A stretch of DNA of 21,366 bases from JBOHUC01 sp050733935 (GTDB taxonomy: Bacteria; Eisenbacteria; RBG-16-71-46; DASYSL01). Numbering within the stretch: position 1 is the stretch's first letter; each line of letters begins with the position of its first letter. Location of the stretch: NCBI GenBank assembly GCA_050733935.1, contig JBOHUC010000165.1, forward strand, positions 1 to 21,366, given 5' to 3'. The notes under the pieces are model-generated. The model saw only the letters and a list, made by a program, of their open reading frames with translations. It had not been told where the DNA came from and searched no databases. The position numbers and the translations under genes are program-made. Shown one piece after another: positions 1-7,241 of this stretch.

Positions 1-88
1 CGCCGGGGCCCGCGCGGGAGCGCGTGGTGCGGGCGCAGGTGCGGCCGGCGCGGGTGCCGGGGCAGGCACGGCTTCCGGTGAAGCTCGT
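1..88 (+). repeat. Ala/Gly-coding low-complexity stretch upstream of topA
   Basis: From base 2 to 88 the topA frame is open and reads almost only Ala and Gly with a few Arg ('AGARAGARGAGAGAAGAGAG'). It has an irregular GCN-GGN hexamer rhythm. It could be the end of a longer TopA N-terminal extension or the low-complexity tail of an upstream gene read in the topA frame; the left edge of the window prevents a decision. Confidence 0.6.
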
Positions 89-2392
89 ATGGCCGCGCGT
101 GACGCTGCAACTCTCAACAAGATCGAGAAGAGCGCGGGGAAGCACCTCGTCATCGTCGAGTCGCCGGCCAAGGCGAAGACGCTCGAGAAATTCCTCGGAC
201 GCGACTTCTTCGTGCTCGCCTCCTACGGACACGTCAAGGATCTCCCCAAGAGCGGGCTCGGCATCGACCTCGAGAAGGACTTCGAGCCCGAGTACGTGCC
301 GATCGAAGGCAAGGGGAAGGTCCTCTCGCACCTCAAACTCGCCGCGCAGAAGGCGGGAGACGTCTACCTCGCGCCCGACCCCGATCGCGAGGGCGAGGCG
401 ATCGCGTGGCACCTCGCGACGTCGCTCAAGCCCGACCGGAAGAAGATCCGCCGCCTCACGTTCAACGAAATCACCGAGCGTGCGGTCAAGCAGGCCCTCG
501 ACCACCCGCGCGATCTCGACATGAATCTCGTGAACGCGCAGCAGGCCCGCCGCGTGCTCGACCGTCTGGTCGGCTACCAGGTGAGCCCGCTCCTGTGGCA
601 GGTCGTGCGCTACGGACTCTCTGCGGGCCGCGTGCAATCGGTGGCTCTCCGGCTCGTGTGCGAGCGCGAGATCGAGGTGCGCGCATTCGTGCCCGAGGAG
701 TACTGGACGGTCGAAGCCGAGCTCGAGACCGAGTCGGGCGAGCGCTTCAAGGCGTCGCTCTTCAGGATCGGCGACAAGAAGCTCGAGGACCGTGAGCTCA
801 AGGCCGAAGGTGAGTGCCTGAGGCTGATCGAGGAGATGCGCCGCGCGCAGCCGGTCGTCGCCGACATCAAGGAGACCGACCGCCAGAGCAAGCCGCGTCC
901 GCCGTTCATCACCTCGACGCTCCAGCAGGACGCGTACGGGCGTCTGGGCTTCGGTAGCAAGCGCACGATGCAGGTCGCGCAGCGCCTGTACGAGGGCATC
1001 GCGCTCGGTGCCGAGGGTCCGGTCGGCCTCATCACTTACATGCGCACCGATTCGACGCGGCTCGCGGCCGAGGCGATTGCGGAGCTGCGCGAGTTCATCA
1101 CCCGAAACTACGGGGCCGAGTACGTGCCGAAGACTCCGCCCGTCTACGGCAAGCGCGCCGGCGCCCAGGACGCGCACGAGGCGATCCGGCCGACCGGAGC
1201 GGGACGCGCGCCCGATTCCCTCCGGAAGTACCTCACCGACGAGCAGCAGAAGCTCTACCAGCTCATCTGGTCGCGCGCCGTCGCGTCACAAATGAACCCG
1301 GCGCGTTACAAGGCGACGTCGGTCGACATCGGCGTCGGACGGCTCGGCCTCAAGGCGACGGGCTCCGTGCTCGTCTTCGCGGGCCACCTCAAGGCGTACG
1401 GCGAGAGCGAGGAGGAGCGCTCGTCGCGCCTGCCGCAGCTCGAGGTCGGCCAGAAGCTCCGTCTCGTCGACCTGCATCCGGAGCAGCACTTCACGCAGCC
1501 GCCGCCACGCTACACGGAGGCGACGCTCGTCAAGGCGCTCGAAGAGCTCGGGATCGGACGCCCGTCCACCTACGCGACCATCATCTCGACCATCACCGGA
1601 CGCGATTACGTGACGCGCGACGGCGGACGGCTCGTCCCGAGCGAGCTCGGGATGGCGGTCTCGAAGCTCCTCGTCCGCATGTTCCCGGACATCTTCCAGG
1701 TCGACTTCACGCGCCGCATGGAGGAGGAGCTCGACCGGGTCGAGACCGGCGAGGACGAGTGGCACACGGTGATCCACGAGTTCTACGAGCCGTTCAAGGC
1801 CGATCTCGACCGCGCGCAGGCCGAGAAGAAGGAGCTGCGGAAGAGCCTCGAGGAGAAGACCGACATCGTTTGTCCGGAGTGCACGGAGGCGGGGCGGGGG
1901 ACCAACTATCTTGTGCGCCGCTTCGGGCGGAACGGCCCGTTCTACGCCTGCCCGCGCTATCCCGAGTGCAAGTACACGCGGCCGGTCGACGAGTCCGAGA
2001 TCCCGGAGGACCTGAACGAGAGCTGTCCCGAATGCGGCGAGGGCCGTCTCCAGGCGCGCAGCGGGCGCTACGGGCGTTTCGTCGCGTGCTCGCGCTATCC
2101 CGCGTGCAAGTTCACGCGTCCGCTCGGGCTGGGCGTGCGCTGTCCGAAGGACGGCGGTCAGGGCGAGCTGGTCGAGCGCCGCTCGCGCCGCGGGAAGACG
2201 TTCTACTCGTGCAACCGCTACCCGGAGTGCGACTACGCGACGTGGGATCGTCCCGTGCCGCGACCGTGCCCGCAGTGCGCATTCCCGTTCCTCTCGGAGA
2301 AGACCTCGAAGAAGAAGGGCACGTATCAGAAGTGCTCGCAGTGCAACTACGAGGAGATCTCCGACGTGGCCGGCGAGGCCCAGTCCGCCTGA
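89..2392 (+). CDS. topA: DNA topoisomerase I (type IA), four C-terminal zinc-ribbon motifs
   Basis: Relaxes negatively supercoiled DNA by cutting one strand through a 5'-phosphotyrosyl link and passing the other. Seen: an N-terminal Toprim domain with E24 in 'VIVESPAKAK' and the acidic metal-binding set D97/D99/E101 in 'DPDREGE'; the active-site tyrosine Y317 in 'ITYMRTDSTR' (E. coli Y319); the 'GRPSTYA' segment near residue 490; then four zinc-ribbon motifs from about residue 595 to 760. Ribbons 1, 2 and 4 have CxxC pairs; ribbon 3 starts 'CPKDG' and lacks one Cys, as is common in bacterial TopA. At 767 residues the length is normal for a multi-ribbon enzyme. The ATG at 89 sits just before the Toprim domain with a weak GGTGA 7 nt upstream, but the frame stays open to base 2, encoding an Ala/Gly-rich stretch, so the true start could lie further upstream and outside the window. 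Confidence 0.96.
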   Translation: MAARDAATLNKIEKSAGKHLVIVESPAKAKTLEKFLGRDFFVLASYGHVKDLPKSGLGIDLEKDFEPEYVPIEGKGKVLSHLKLAAQKAGDVYLAPDPDREGEAIAWHLATSLKPDRKKIRRLTFNEITERAVKQALDHPRDLDMNLVNAQQARRVLDRLVGYQVSPLLWQVVRYGLSAGRVQSVALRLVCEREIEVRAFVPEEYWTVEAELETESGERFKASLFRIGDKKLEDRELKAEGECLRLIEEMRRAQPVVADIKETDRQSKPRPPFITSTLQQDAYGRLGFGSKRTMQVAQRLYEGIALGAEGPVGLITYMRTDSTRLAAEAIAELREFITRNYGAEYVPKTPPVYGKRAGAQDAHEAIRPTGAGRAPDSLRKYLTDEQQKLYQLIWSRAVASQMNPARYKATSVDIGVGRLGLKATGSVLVFAGHLKAYGESEEERSSRLPQLEVGQKLRLVDLHPEQHFTQPPPRYTEATLVKALEELGIGRPSTYATIISTITGRDYVTRDGGRLVPSELGMAVSKLLVRMFPDIFQVDFTRRMEEELDRVETGEDEWHTVIHEFYEPFKADLDRAQAEKKELRKSLEEKTDIVCPECTEAGRGTNYLVRRFGRNGPFYACPRYPECKYTRPVDESEIPEDLNESCPECGEGRLQARSGRYGRFVACSRYPACKFTRPLGLGVRCPKDGGQGELVERRSRRGKTFYSCNRYPECDYATWDRPVPRPCPQCAFPFLSEKTSKKKGTYQKCSQCNYEEISDVAGEAQSA

Positions 2393-2418
2393 ACCGCCCG
2401 CCCTTAGCACCCGGCCCG

Positions 2419-3345
2419 ATGCGCAAGACGCTCGAGGAATTCCTGGTCCATCTCGAAGGCGCACGCCGCCTGAGCCCGCGCACGGTCGCGGCGTACCGGT
2501 TCGAAGTCGCGCGTCTCCTCGATCTGCTCGCGGGCCGTCCCGGGGCGCCCGTCGCGCGCGAGCGCTTCACACCGATGGCGCTCGCCGAAGCGCTCGCGAA
2601 GCTCGCGCGCAGGGGACTCGCCCCCGCGTCACAGGGCCGCGCGGTCGCAGCCTGGCGCACGTTCTCGCGCTACGCGCACGACTACGCGGGGCTTCCGGAC
2701 GCGGGGAAGACGCTCCCCGTCCCGAAGAAACCGCGGCGGCTTCCGCGCACGCTTCCGCAGTCGGGCCTGAACCGGGCGCTCGGTGCCCTTCCCGGCCGCA
2801 CGGCGACCGAGCGGCGCGATCGCGCGCTGCTCGAGCTCCTGTATGGTTCGGGGCTCCGGCTCTCCGAGGCGATCGGGCTCGATCTCTCGCGCGTCGACTT
2901 CTCGCAGCGGATGGTGCGGGTCGCGGGGAAGGGCGACCGGGAGCGCATCGTGCCGTTCGGAGCGCACGCGAAGGTCGCGCTGCTTGCGATGCTCCGGGAC
3001 CGGAAGGGCGCGGCGCGCGCGGCGCGCGGGGTGCGTGCGTCGAGCTCGTCGCGTGCTGCGACCGGCGACGAGCCGCTGTTCGTCGGGCCGAGCGGACGCA
3101 GGCTCTCCGCGCGCACCGTGCAGCGGACGGTTGCCCAAAGGCTCGCCGAGGTCGCGCAGGCGACCGGCGTGAGCCCGCACGCGCTAAGGCATTCGTTCGC
3201 GAGCCACTTGCTCGATGCGGGCGCGGAGCTGCGCGCGATCCAGGAGCTTCTCGGGCACGCCTCGCTCGGGAGCACGCAGATCTACACGCAGGTCAATCCG
3301 CGCCGGCTTCGGAAGGCGTACGAGAAGGCGCACCCGCGGGCCTGA
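2419..3345 (+). CDS. xerC: Tyrosine recombinase XerC
   Basis: Site-specific recombinase that, with XerD, resolves chromosome dimers at dif during segregation. The 308-residue protein has an N-terminal SAM-like core-binding domain (about 1-110, beginning 'LEEFLVHLEGARRLSPRTV') and a catalytic domain with the complete set R147 ('SGLRLSE'), K171 ('GKGDRER'), H254 and R257 ('HALRHSF'), H280 ('LLGH') and nucleophile Y289 ('QIYT'). A low-complexity Ala/Arg/Ser insert (about residues 196-217) sits between the K and H boxes. The ATG at 2419 is chosen because it precedes the core-binding domain by a few residues; no good Shine-Dalgarno is visible. The gap to topA is 26 nt. Position between topA and hslV matches the conserved cluster (codV in B. 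subtilis), which favours XerC over a phage integrase. Confidence 0.92.
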   Translation: MRKTLEEFLVHLEGARRLSPRTVAAYRFEVARLLDLLAGRPGAPVARERFTPMALAEALAKLARRGLAPASQGRAVAAWRTFSRYAHDYAGLPDAGKTLPVPKKPRRLPRTLPQSGLNRALGALPGRTATERRDRALLELLYGSGLRLSEAIGLDLSRVDFSQRMVRVAGKGDRERIVPFGAHAKVALLAMLRDRKGAARAARGVRASSSSRAATGDEPLFVGPSGRRLSARTVQRTVAQRLAEVAQATGVSPHALRHSFASHLLDAGAELRAIQELLGHASLGSTQIYTQVNPRRLRKAYEKAHPRA

Positions 3346-3364
3346 GCCCGCACGAGGAGATCGC

Positions 3365-3922
3365 ATGACGCAGCGCGGGCCCCGCGGGCCTTTGTTCCGC
3401 TCGACCACCGTTCTCGGCTGTGTGAAGGACGGCACGGCCGCGCTCGGCGCGGACGGCCAGGTCACGATGGGGGACGTCGTCGTCAAGAACCGCGCGCGGA
3501 AGATTCGGCGTCTTGGCGAGGGCGAGGTGCTCGCCGGTTTCGCGGGCGCGGCGGGCGATGCGCTCGCCCTCCTCGATCGGCTCGAAGAGCAGGTCAAGAA
3601 GCATCCCGGGCAGCTCGAGCGCGCGTGCGTCGCGCTCATCAAGGAGTGGCGGACCGACCGCTCGCTCCACCGCCTCGACGCCACGCTTGCGGTCCTTGAT
3701 CGCAAGCGCGCGCTCCTCGTCGCCGGGAGCGGCGAGATCGTCGAGCCCGACGACGGCGTGATCGCGATCGGCTCGGGCGCACCCTATGCGCTCGCGGCCG
3801 CGCGCGCGCTCGGGCGGCACTCGAAGCTCAGTCCCGAGAACCTGGTGCGGGAATCGCTCACGATCGCGGGTGAGATCTGCATCTACACAAACCTTCAGAT
3901 CGAGCTCGAGACGCTCGCGTGA
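3365..3922 (+). CDS. hslV: HslV (ClpQ) peptidase subunit of the HslUV protease
   Basis: Proteolytic core of the two-component ATP-dependent HslUV protease: an N-terminal-nucleophile threonine peptidase forming stacked hexamers. The 185-residue product carries the conserved 'DGQVTMG', 'AGFAGAAGDA', 'KEWRTDR', 'AIGSGAPYA' and 'AGEICIYTN' blocks. The family's catalytic Thr falls at T14 in 'RSTTVLG', so a 13-residue propeptide would have to be removed; E. coli HslV loses only Met. A GAGGAG Shine-Dalgarno lies at 3354-3359, 5 nt before the ATG. The stop TGA at 3920-3922 overlaps the GTG start of hslU by 4 nt (GTGA), indicating translational coupling. Confidence 0.95.
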   Translation: MTQRGPRGPLFRSTTVLGCVKDGTAALGADGQVTMGDVVVKNRARKIRRLGEGEVLAGFAGAAGDALALLDRLEEQVKKHPGQLERACVALIKEWRTDRSLHRLDATLAVLDRKRALLVAGSGEIVEPDDGVIAIGSGAPYALAAARALGRHSKLSPENLVRESLTIAGEICIYTNLQIELETLA

Positions 3923-5550
3923 GACCGCTGTCGCGAAAGAAGTTCCCGCGCTGGATCGCGCCCCCCGAGGGGCCTGGGGGCACGGGCGGCGGCCCTGGTC
4001 CCGGATCCGGAACCGGTCCCGGAACCGGCCCCGGAACCGGTGCGGGCCCCGGCGGGGGAGGCCGGAAGCCGGGGCGCGAAGCGTCCTCGAATAAGCCGCG
4101 CGCGCGCCGGAAGGGAACACCGCGGGACCCTTCGTCCGAGCCGCACACGCACGGACCCGATGCCGAGCCCGCGCCCGAGGAGCTCACCCCGCGCCAGATT
4201 GTCGCCGAGCTCGACAAGTACGTGATCGGACAGCGTCAGGCGAAGCGCATGGTCGCGATCGCGCTGCGGAACCGCTGGCGGCGCTGGCGGATCGAGGACG
4301 ACATCCGGGAGGAGATCCAGCCCGCGAACATCATCCTGATCGGGCCAACCGGCGTCGGGAAAACCGAGATCGCCCGTCGGCTCGCGCGCCTCGCGCAGGC
4401 GCCGTTCATCAAGGTGGAAGCGTCCAAGTTCACTGAAGTCGGGTACGTCGGGCGCGACGTCGAATCGATGGTGCGTGACCTCGTCGACCTCGCAGTCTCC
4501 ATGGTGCGCGAGGAGCACACGGACGACATCGAGGACGAGGCGTGGGACCGCGTGGACCAGCGCCTGCTCGATCTCCTCCTGCCGGCGAGCCCGACTCCCG
4601 CGGCGGACGGGGCAAAGGCCGCCCGCGGCAGGATCGATCCGGCCGTGCGCCGCGCGCGCGCCACGCGCCGGAAGCTCGCGAAGAGCCTCAAGAAAGGCGA
4701 GCTCGAAGACCGGATCGTCGAAGTCGAGGTGCAGACGCGCGCGACTCCGAGCCCCGAGATGCTTCAGCACATTCCGTTCGAGGACGTCGAACAGGGGCTC
4801 CCCGAGTACCTCGCGGAGGCGCTCGGGCCGCGCAAGAAGAAGCGCAAGGTCCGGGTCTCCGAAGCGCGCGAGATCCTGTTCCAGGACGAAGTCCAGCGCA
4901 TGCTCGACATGGACCACGTCGTGAACGAAGCCCTCGATCGGGCGGAGAACACGGGGATCGTGTTCATCGACGAGATCGACAAGGTGGCGGCGCCGGCCGG
5001 CATCGGCGGCCCGGGCGCGCACGGACCCGACGTCTCACGCGAGGGCGTGCAGCGCGACCTGCTTCCGATCGTCGAAGGAACGAACGTTCCGACCCGCTAC
5101 GGGATGGTCAAGACCGACCACATGCTGTTCGTCGCGTCGGGGGCGTTCCACCACGCGAAGCCGTCCGATCTCCTGCCCGAGCTCCAGGGGCGGTTTCCGA
5201 TCCGCGTCGAGCTCACGTCGTTGAGCGAGGCCGATTTCGTGCGCATCCTGACCGAGCCCGAGAACGCATTGCTCAAGCAGTATCGGGCTCTGCTCAAGGC
5301 CGACGGGGCGCGGCTCACGTTCGACACGGCCGCGGTGCGGGAGATCGCGGCCCTCGCGACCCGCATCAACGGCACGAGCGAGAACATCGGTGCGCGTCGC
5401 CTCCAGACCGTGCTCGCGACCCTGCTCGAGGACGTCCTGTTCGAAGTGCCGGACCCGAAACGGAAGACGATCCGCATCACGCGCGAAGAGGTGCAGCGCA
5501 GGCTCGCGCCGATCCTCAAGGACCCGGATCTCGCGCGCTACATCCTGTGA
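3919..5550 (+). CDS. hslU: HslU (ClpY) ATPase subunit, with unusual Gly/Pro-rich N-terminal extension
   Basis: AAA+ unfoldase that recognises, unfolds and threads substrates into HslV. Walker A 'GPTGVGKTE' (K148), an I-domain (about residues 195-320), Walker B 'VFIDEID' (D351/E352), the arginine-finger region 'LQGRFP' and sensor 2 'IGARRLQ' are all present. The C-terminus 'RYIL' matches the tail that docks into HslV. The family normally starts close to 'TPRQIVAELD', here at residue 90; E. coli HslU is 443 residues and this frame is 543. The first 88 residues are Gly/Pro/Thr-rich then basic and encoded by a 12-bp repeat. I see no in-frame ATG or GTG between 3919 and the conserved domain, so either the extension is translated or a rare start codon is used. 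GTGA overlaps are seen on both sides (with hslV and with the next gene). Confidence 0.93.
   Translation: MRPLSRKKFPRWIAPPEGPGGTGGGPGPGSGTGPGTGPGTGAGPGGGGRKPGREASSNKPRARRKGTPRDPSSEPHTHGPDAEPAPEELTPRQIVAELDKYVIGQRQAKRMVAIALRNRWRRWRIEDDIREEIQPANIILIGPTGVGKTEIARRLARLAQAPFIKVEASKFTEVGYVGRDVESMVRDLVDLAVSMVREEHTDDIEDEAWDRVDQRLLDLLLPASPTPAADGAKAARGRIDPAVRRARATRRKLAKSLKKGELEDRIVEVEVQTRATPSPEMLQHIPFEDVEQGLPEYLAEALGPRKKKRKVRVSEAREILFQDEVQRMLDMDHVVNEALDRAENTGIVFIDEIDKVAAPAGIGGPGAHGPDVSREGVQRDLLPIVEGTNVPTRYGMVKTDHMLFVASGAFHHAKPSDLLPELQGRFPIRVELTSLSEADFVRILTEPENALLKQYRALLKADGARLTFDTAAVREIAALATRINGTSENIGARRLQTVLATLLEDVLFEVPDPKRKTIRITREEVQRRLAPILKDPDLARYIL
4003..4044 (+). repeat. 12-bp tandem repeat in the 5' end of hslU
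   Basis: Units GGAACCGGTCCC (4009-4020), GGAACCGGCCCC (4021-4032) and the degenerate GGAACCGGTGCG (4033-4044) follow a partial unit at 4003-4008. They encode repeated Gly-Thr-Gly-Pro in the non-conserved N-terminal extension of HslU. The 12-bp unit keeps the frame. Confidence 0.8.
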
Positions 5551-7241
5551 AGCATGTGCTCCTCTTGCGCGGGCTGTTCATGGCCTCGGCCGCGCTCAGC
5601 GTCGTCTACACGGTCCCGCGACTCCGGGCGGACCTGGGGAAGACGACGTTCGACGACGCGTACATGTTCCTGCGCTACGCGAAGCACTGGCTCGGCGGCG
5701 CGGGCTTCTCGTGGAACGTCGCGGACGGCCCGGCGCACGGGATCACGAGCGCGCTTCATCTCCTCCTGGTGACCCTTCTCCGCGGGCTCACGTCGCTTCC
5801 CGATCCGGTCGTGCTCACCGCCGTCTCGGCCGCGGCCGGGCTCGCCGCGTGCGCGGCGCTCACGGTGCTCGCGTTCCAGTTTCAGGACGGGCGGGGCCTC
5901 CGCGAAACGTGGGCGCCGCTCCTCGTCGTGCCGTGCGTGCTCCTCGGGCCCCTGTTCGGCACGCATGCACTCACCGGGATGGAGACGACGACCGCACTTC
6001 TCACGAACGCGCTCCTGGCACTCGCGCTCGTCGGTCTCGCGCGCCGACCCTCGACAGCCCGACTTGCGCTCACGCTGCTCGCCGCCTATGCGACGTTCCT
6101 CGCCCGGCCCGACAACGGGATCTACGCGCTCCTCCTGCCACCGCTCTTCCTCCTCGCGACCGATCGTCGCCATCTGCGCTTTGCGCTCGTGTACGCGGGA
6201 GCGTTCGCGCTGATCCTCGCGCTCGATCTGGTCCTCAAGCGGTCCCTGTTCGGCGATGCGCTGCCGCTCCCGTTCTACGCCAAGGGGTCCGGATTCCATC
6301 GCGGCTACACGGGAGCGGAGAAGTGGAACGCGATGTCGCAGATGCTCGCGTTCGTCGGCGACGCGCTCCCGTACCTGCTGGTACTGGTCGCGTTCGTGTC
6401 GCGCCCGGTGCCGCGGCCGCTCCTCGTGGTCGGGCTGGCCCTCCTCCTGACGTTCGCGTATCTCGGGACCGTGACCCAGATCATGGGATGGAACGCGCGC
6501 TACTACTATCCGTCGCTTCCGTTCGTTGTGCTGGCCGCCGCCCTGGCGGCGGCCGGGCCCCGAACCGGCCGGGATCCGGTGGGCGCGGCGGGCGGGGCCG
6601 TCGCTCTCCGGCTCGGAGTCGCGGCCGCAGTCGTGCTCGCCGCCACTTCGCCCGCGCTTCAGAACGCCGCGGCGCACGCGTGGGCCCGGGTCGCAATGCG
6701 TCCTCAGGGAGCGCTCGTGGCGCGCACGGCGTATCCCGTGCGAGCGACCGCACCCTTGCCGCACCTCGGCTGGTGGAACGGGATCCGCGAGTTCTCGGTC
6801 CTCGTCGCGCGCGCGCCGCGCCCGCTCACGATTGCAGCCTCCGAGTACGGCCTGGTCGGTGCGGAGCATCCGGCGGTCGAGATCGTGGACCTCGCGGGAC
6901 TCCATGATGCGTCGTTTGCACACCACGGCTTCTCGGCCGGGCGCGTGTTCGCGAAGGAGCCCGACCTCGTGTGGATGCCGTACCCGGAGTACACGTATGC
7001 CGTGACCGAGATTCTGGACAGCGGACACTTCGCGCGCGAGTACGAGTACTACCCGGGCGCCTACGACTACGGAGTTGCTCTCCGGAAGGCGTCGTCCTCG
7101 TACGAGGCCCTGCACCAGGCGTTCGAAGAGGAGTTCCGGCGGCTCTATCCGGGTGTTGATCCGGCGGAGCATCGCGCGGCTGCGGGTGCGGCTGCGGGTG
7201 CGGCTGCGGGTGCGGCCGCGTCGGCGGACACGACGCGATGA
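5547..7241 (+). CDS. GT-C fold membrane glycosyltransferase, AftB-like
   Basis: Polytopic membrane protein of 564 residues. After a first hydrophobic segment (about 4-22) comes 'TFDDAYMFLRYAKHWL' with the paired acidic residues D36/D37 typical of the first periplasmic loop of GT-C enzymes that use polyprenyl-phosphate sugars. Further marks are 'GITSALHLLL' (about 65), 'TGMETTTALL' (about 143), 'ARPDNGIYALLLPP' (about 186), 'DALPLPFYAKG' (about 237) and 'ARYYYPSLPFVVLAAAL' (about 317). This order resembles the mycobacterial arabinosyltransferase AftB/GT89-like group. About 8-10 membrane segments are followed by a soluble, probably periplasmic, domain (about 385-535) and an Ala/Gly repeat tail. 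The GTG at 5547 overlaps the hslU stop (GTGA); ATG 5580 is an alternative start. Donor and acceptor cannot be told from sequence. Confidence 0.75.
   Translation: MKHVLLLRGLFMASAALSVVYTVPRLRADLGKTTFDDAYMFLRYAKHWLGGAGFSWNVADGPAHGITSALHLLLVTLLRGLTSLPDPVVLTAVSAAAGLAACAALTVLAFQFQDGRGLRETWAPLLVVPCVLLGPLFGTHALTGMETTTALLTNALLALALVGLARRPSTARLALTLLAAYATFLARPDNGIYALLLPPLFLLATDRRHLRFALVYAGAFALILALDLVLKRSLFGDALPLPFYAKGSGFHRGYTGAEKWNAMSQMLAFVGDALPYLLVLVAFVSRPVPRPLLVVGLALLLTFAYLGTVTQIMGWNARYYYPSLPFVVLAAALAAAGPRTGRDPVGAAGGAVALRLGVAAAVVLAATSPALQNAAAHAWARVAMRPQGALVARTAYPVRATAPLPHLGWWNGIREFSVLVARAPRPLTIAASEYGLVGAEHPAVEIVDLAGLHDASFAHHGFSAGRVFAKEPDLVWMPYPEYTYAVTEILDSGHFAREYEYYPGAYDYGVALRKASSSYEALHQAFEEEFRRLYPGVDPAEHRAAAGAAAGAAAGAAASADTTR
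7176..7211 (+). repeat. 12-bp tandem repeat in the 3' end of the glycosyltransferase gene
   Basis: Three perfect copies of GCGGCTGCGGGT (7176-7187, 7188-7199, 7200-7211) encode Ala-Ala-Ala-Gly repeats (one codon offset) just before the C-terminus, followed by a partial fourth copy. The unit is a multiple of three, so gain or loss of copies would not break the gene or its ATGA overlap with the next one. Confidence 0.9.

Noticed and set aside
2419..3345. XerC as a phage or island integrase
   Set aside because: It lies in the conserved topA-hslVU cluster, no attachment-site repeats or tRNA are nearby, and no mobile genes accompany it.
5538..7172. Minus-strand frame opposite the glycosyltransferase gene
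   Set aside because: Charged, Arg-rich shadow frame. The plus strand gives a coherent series of membrane segments and stop/start overlaps with both neighbours.
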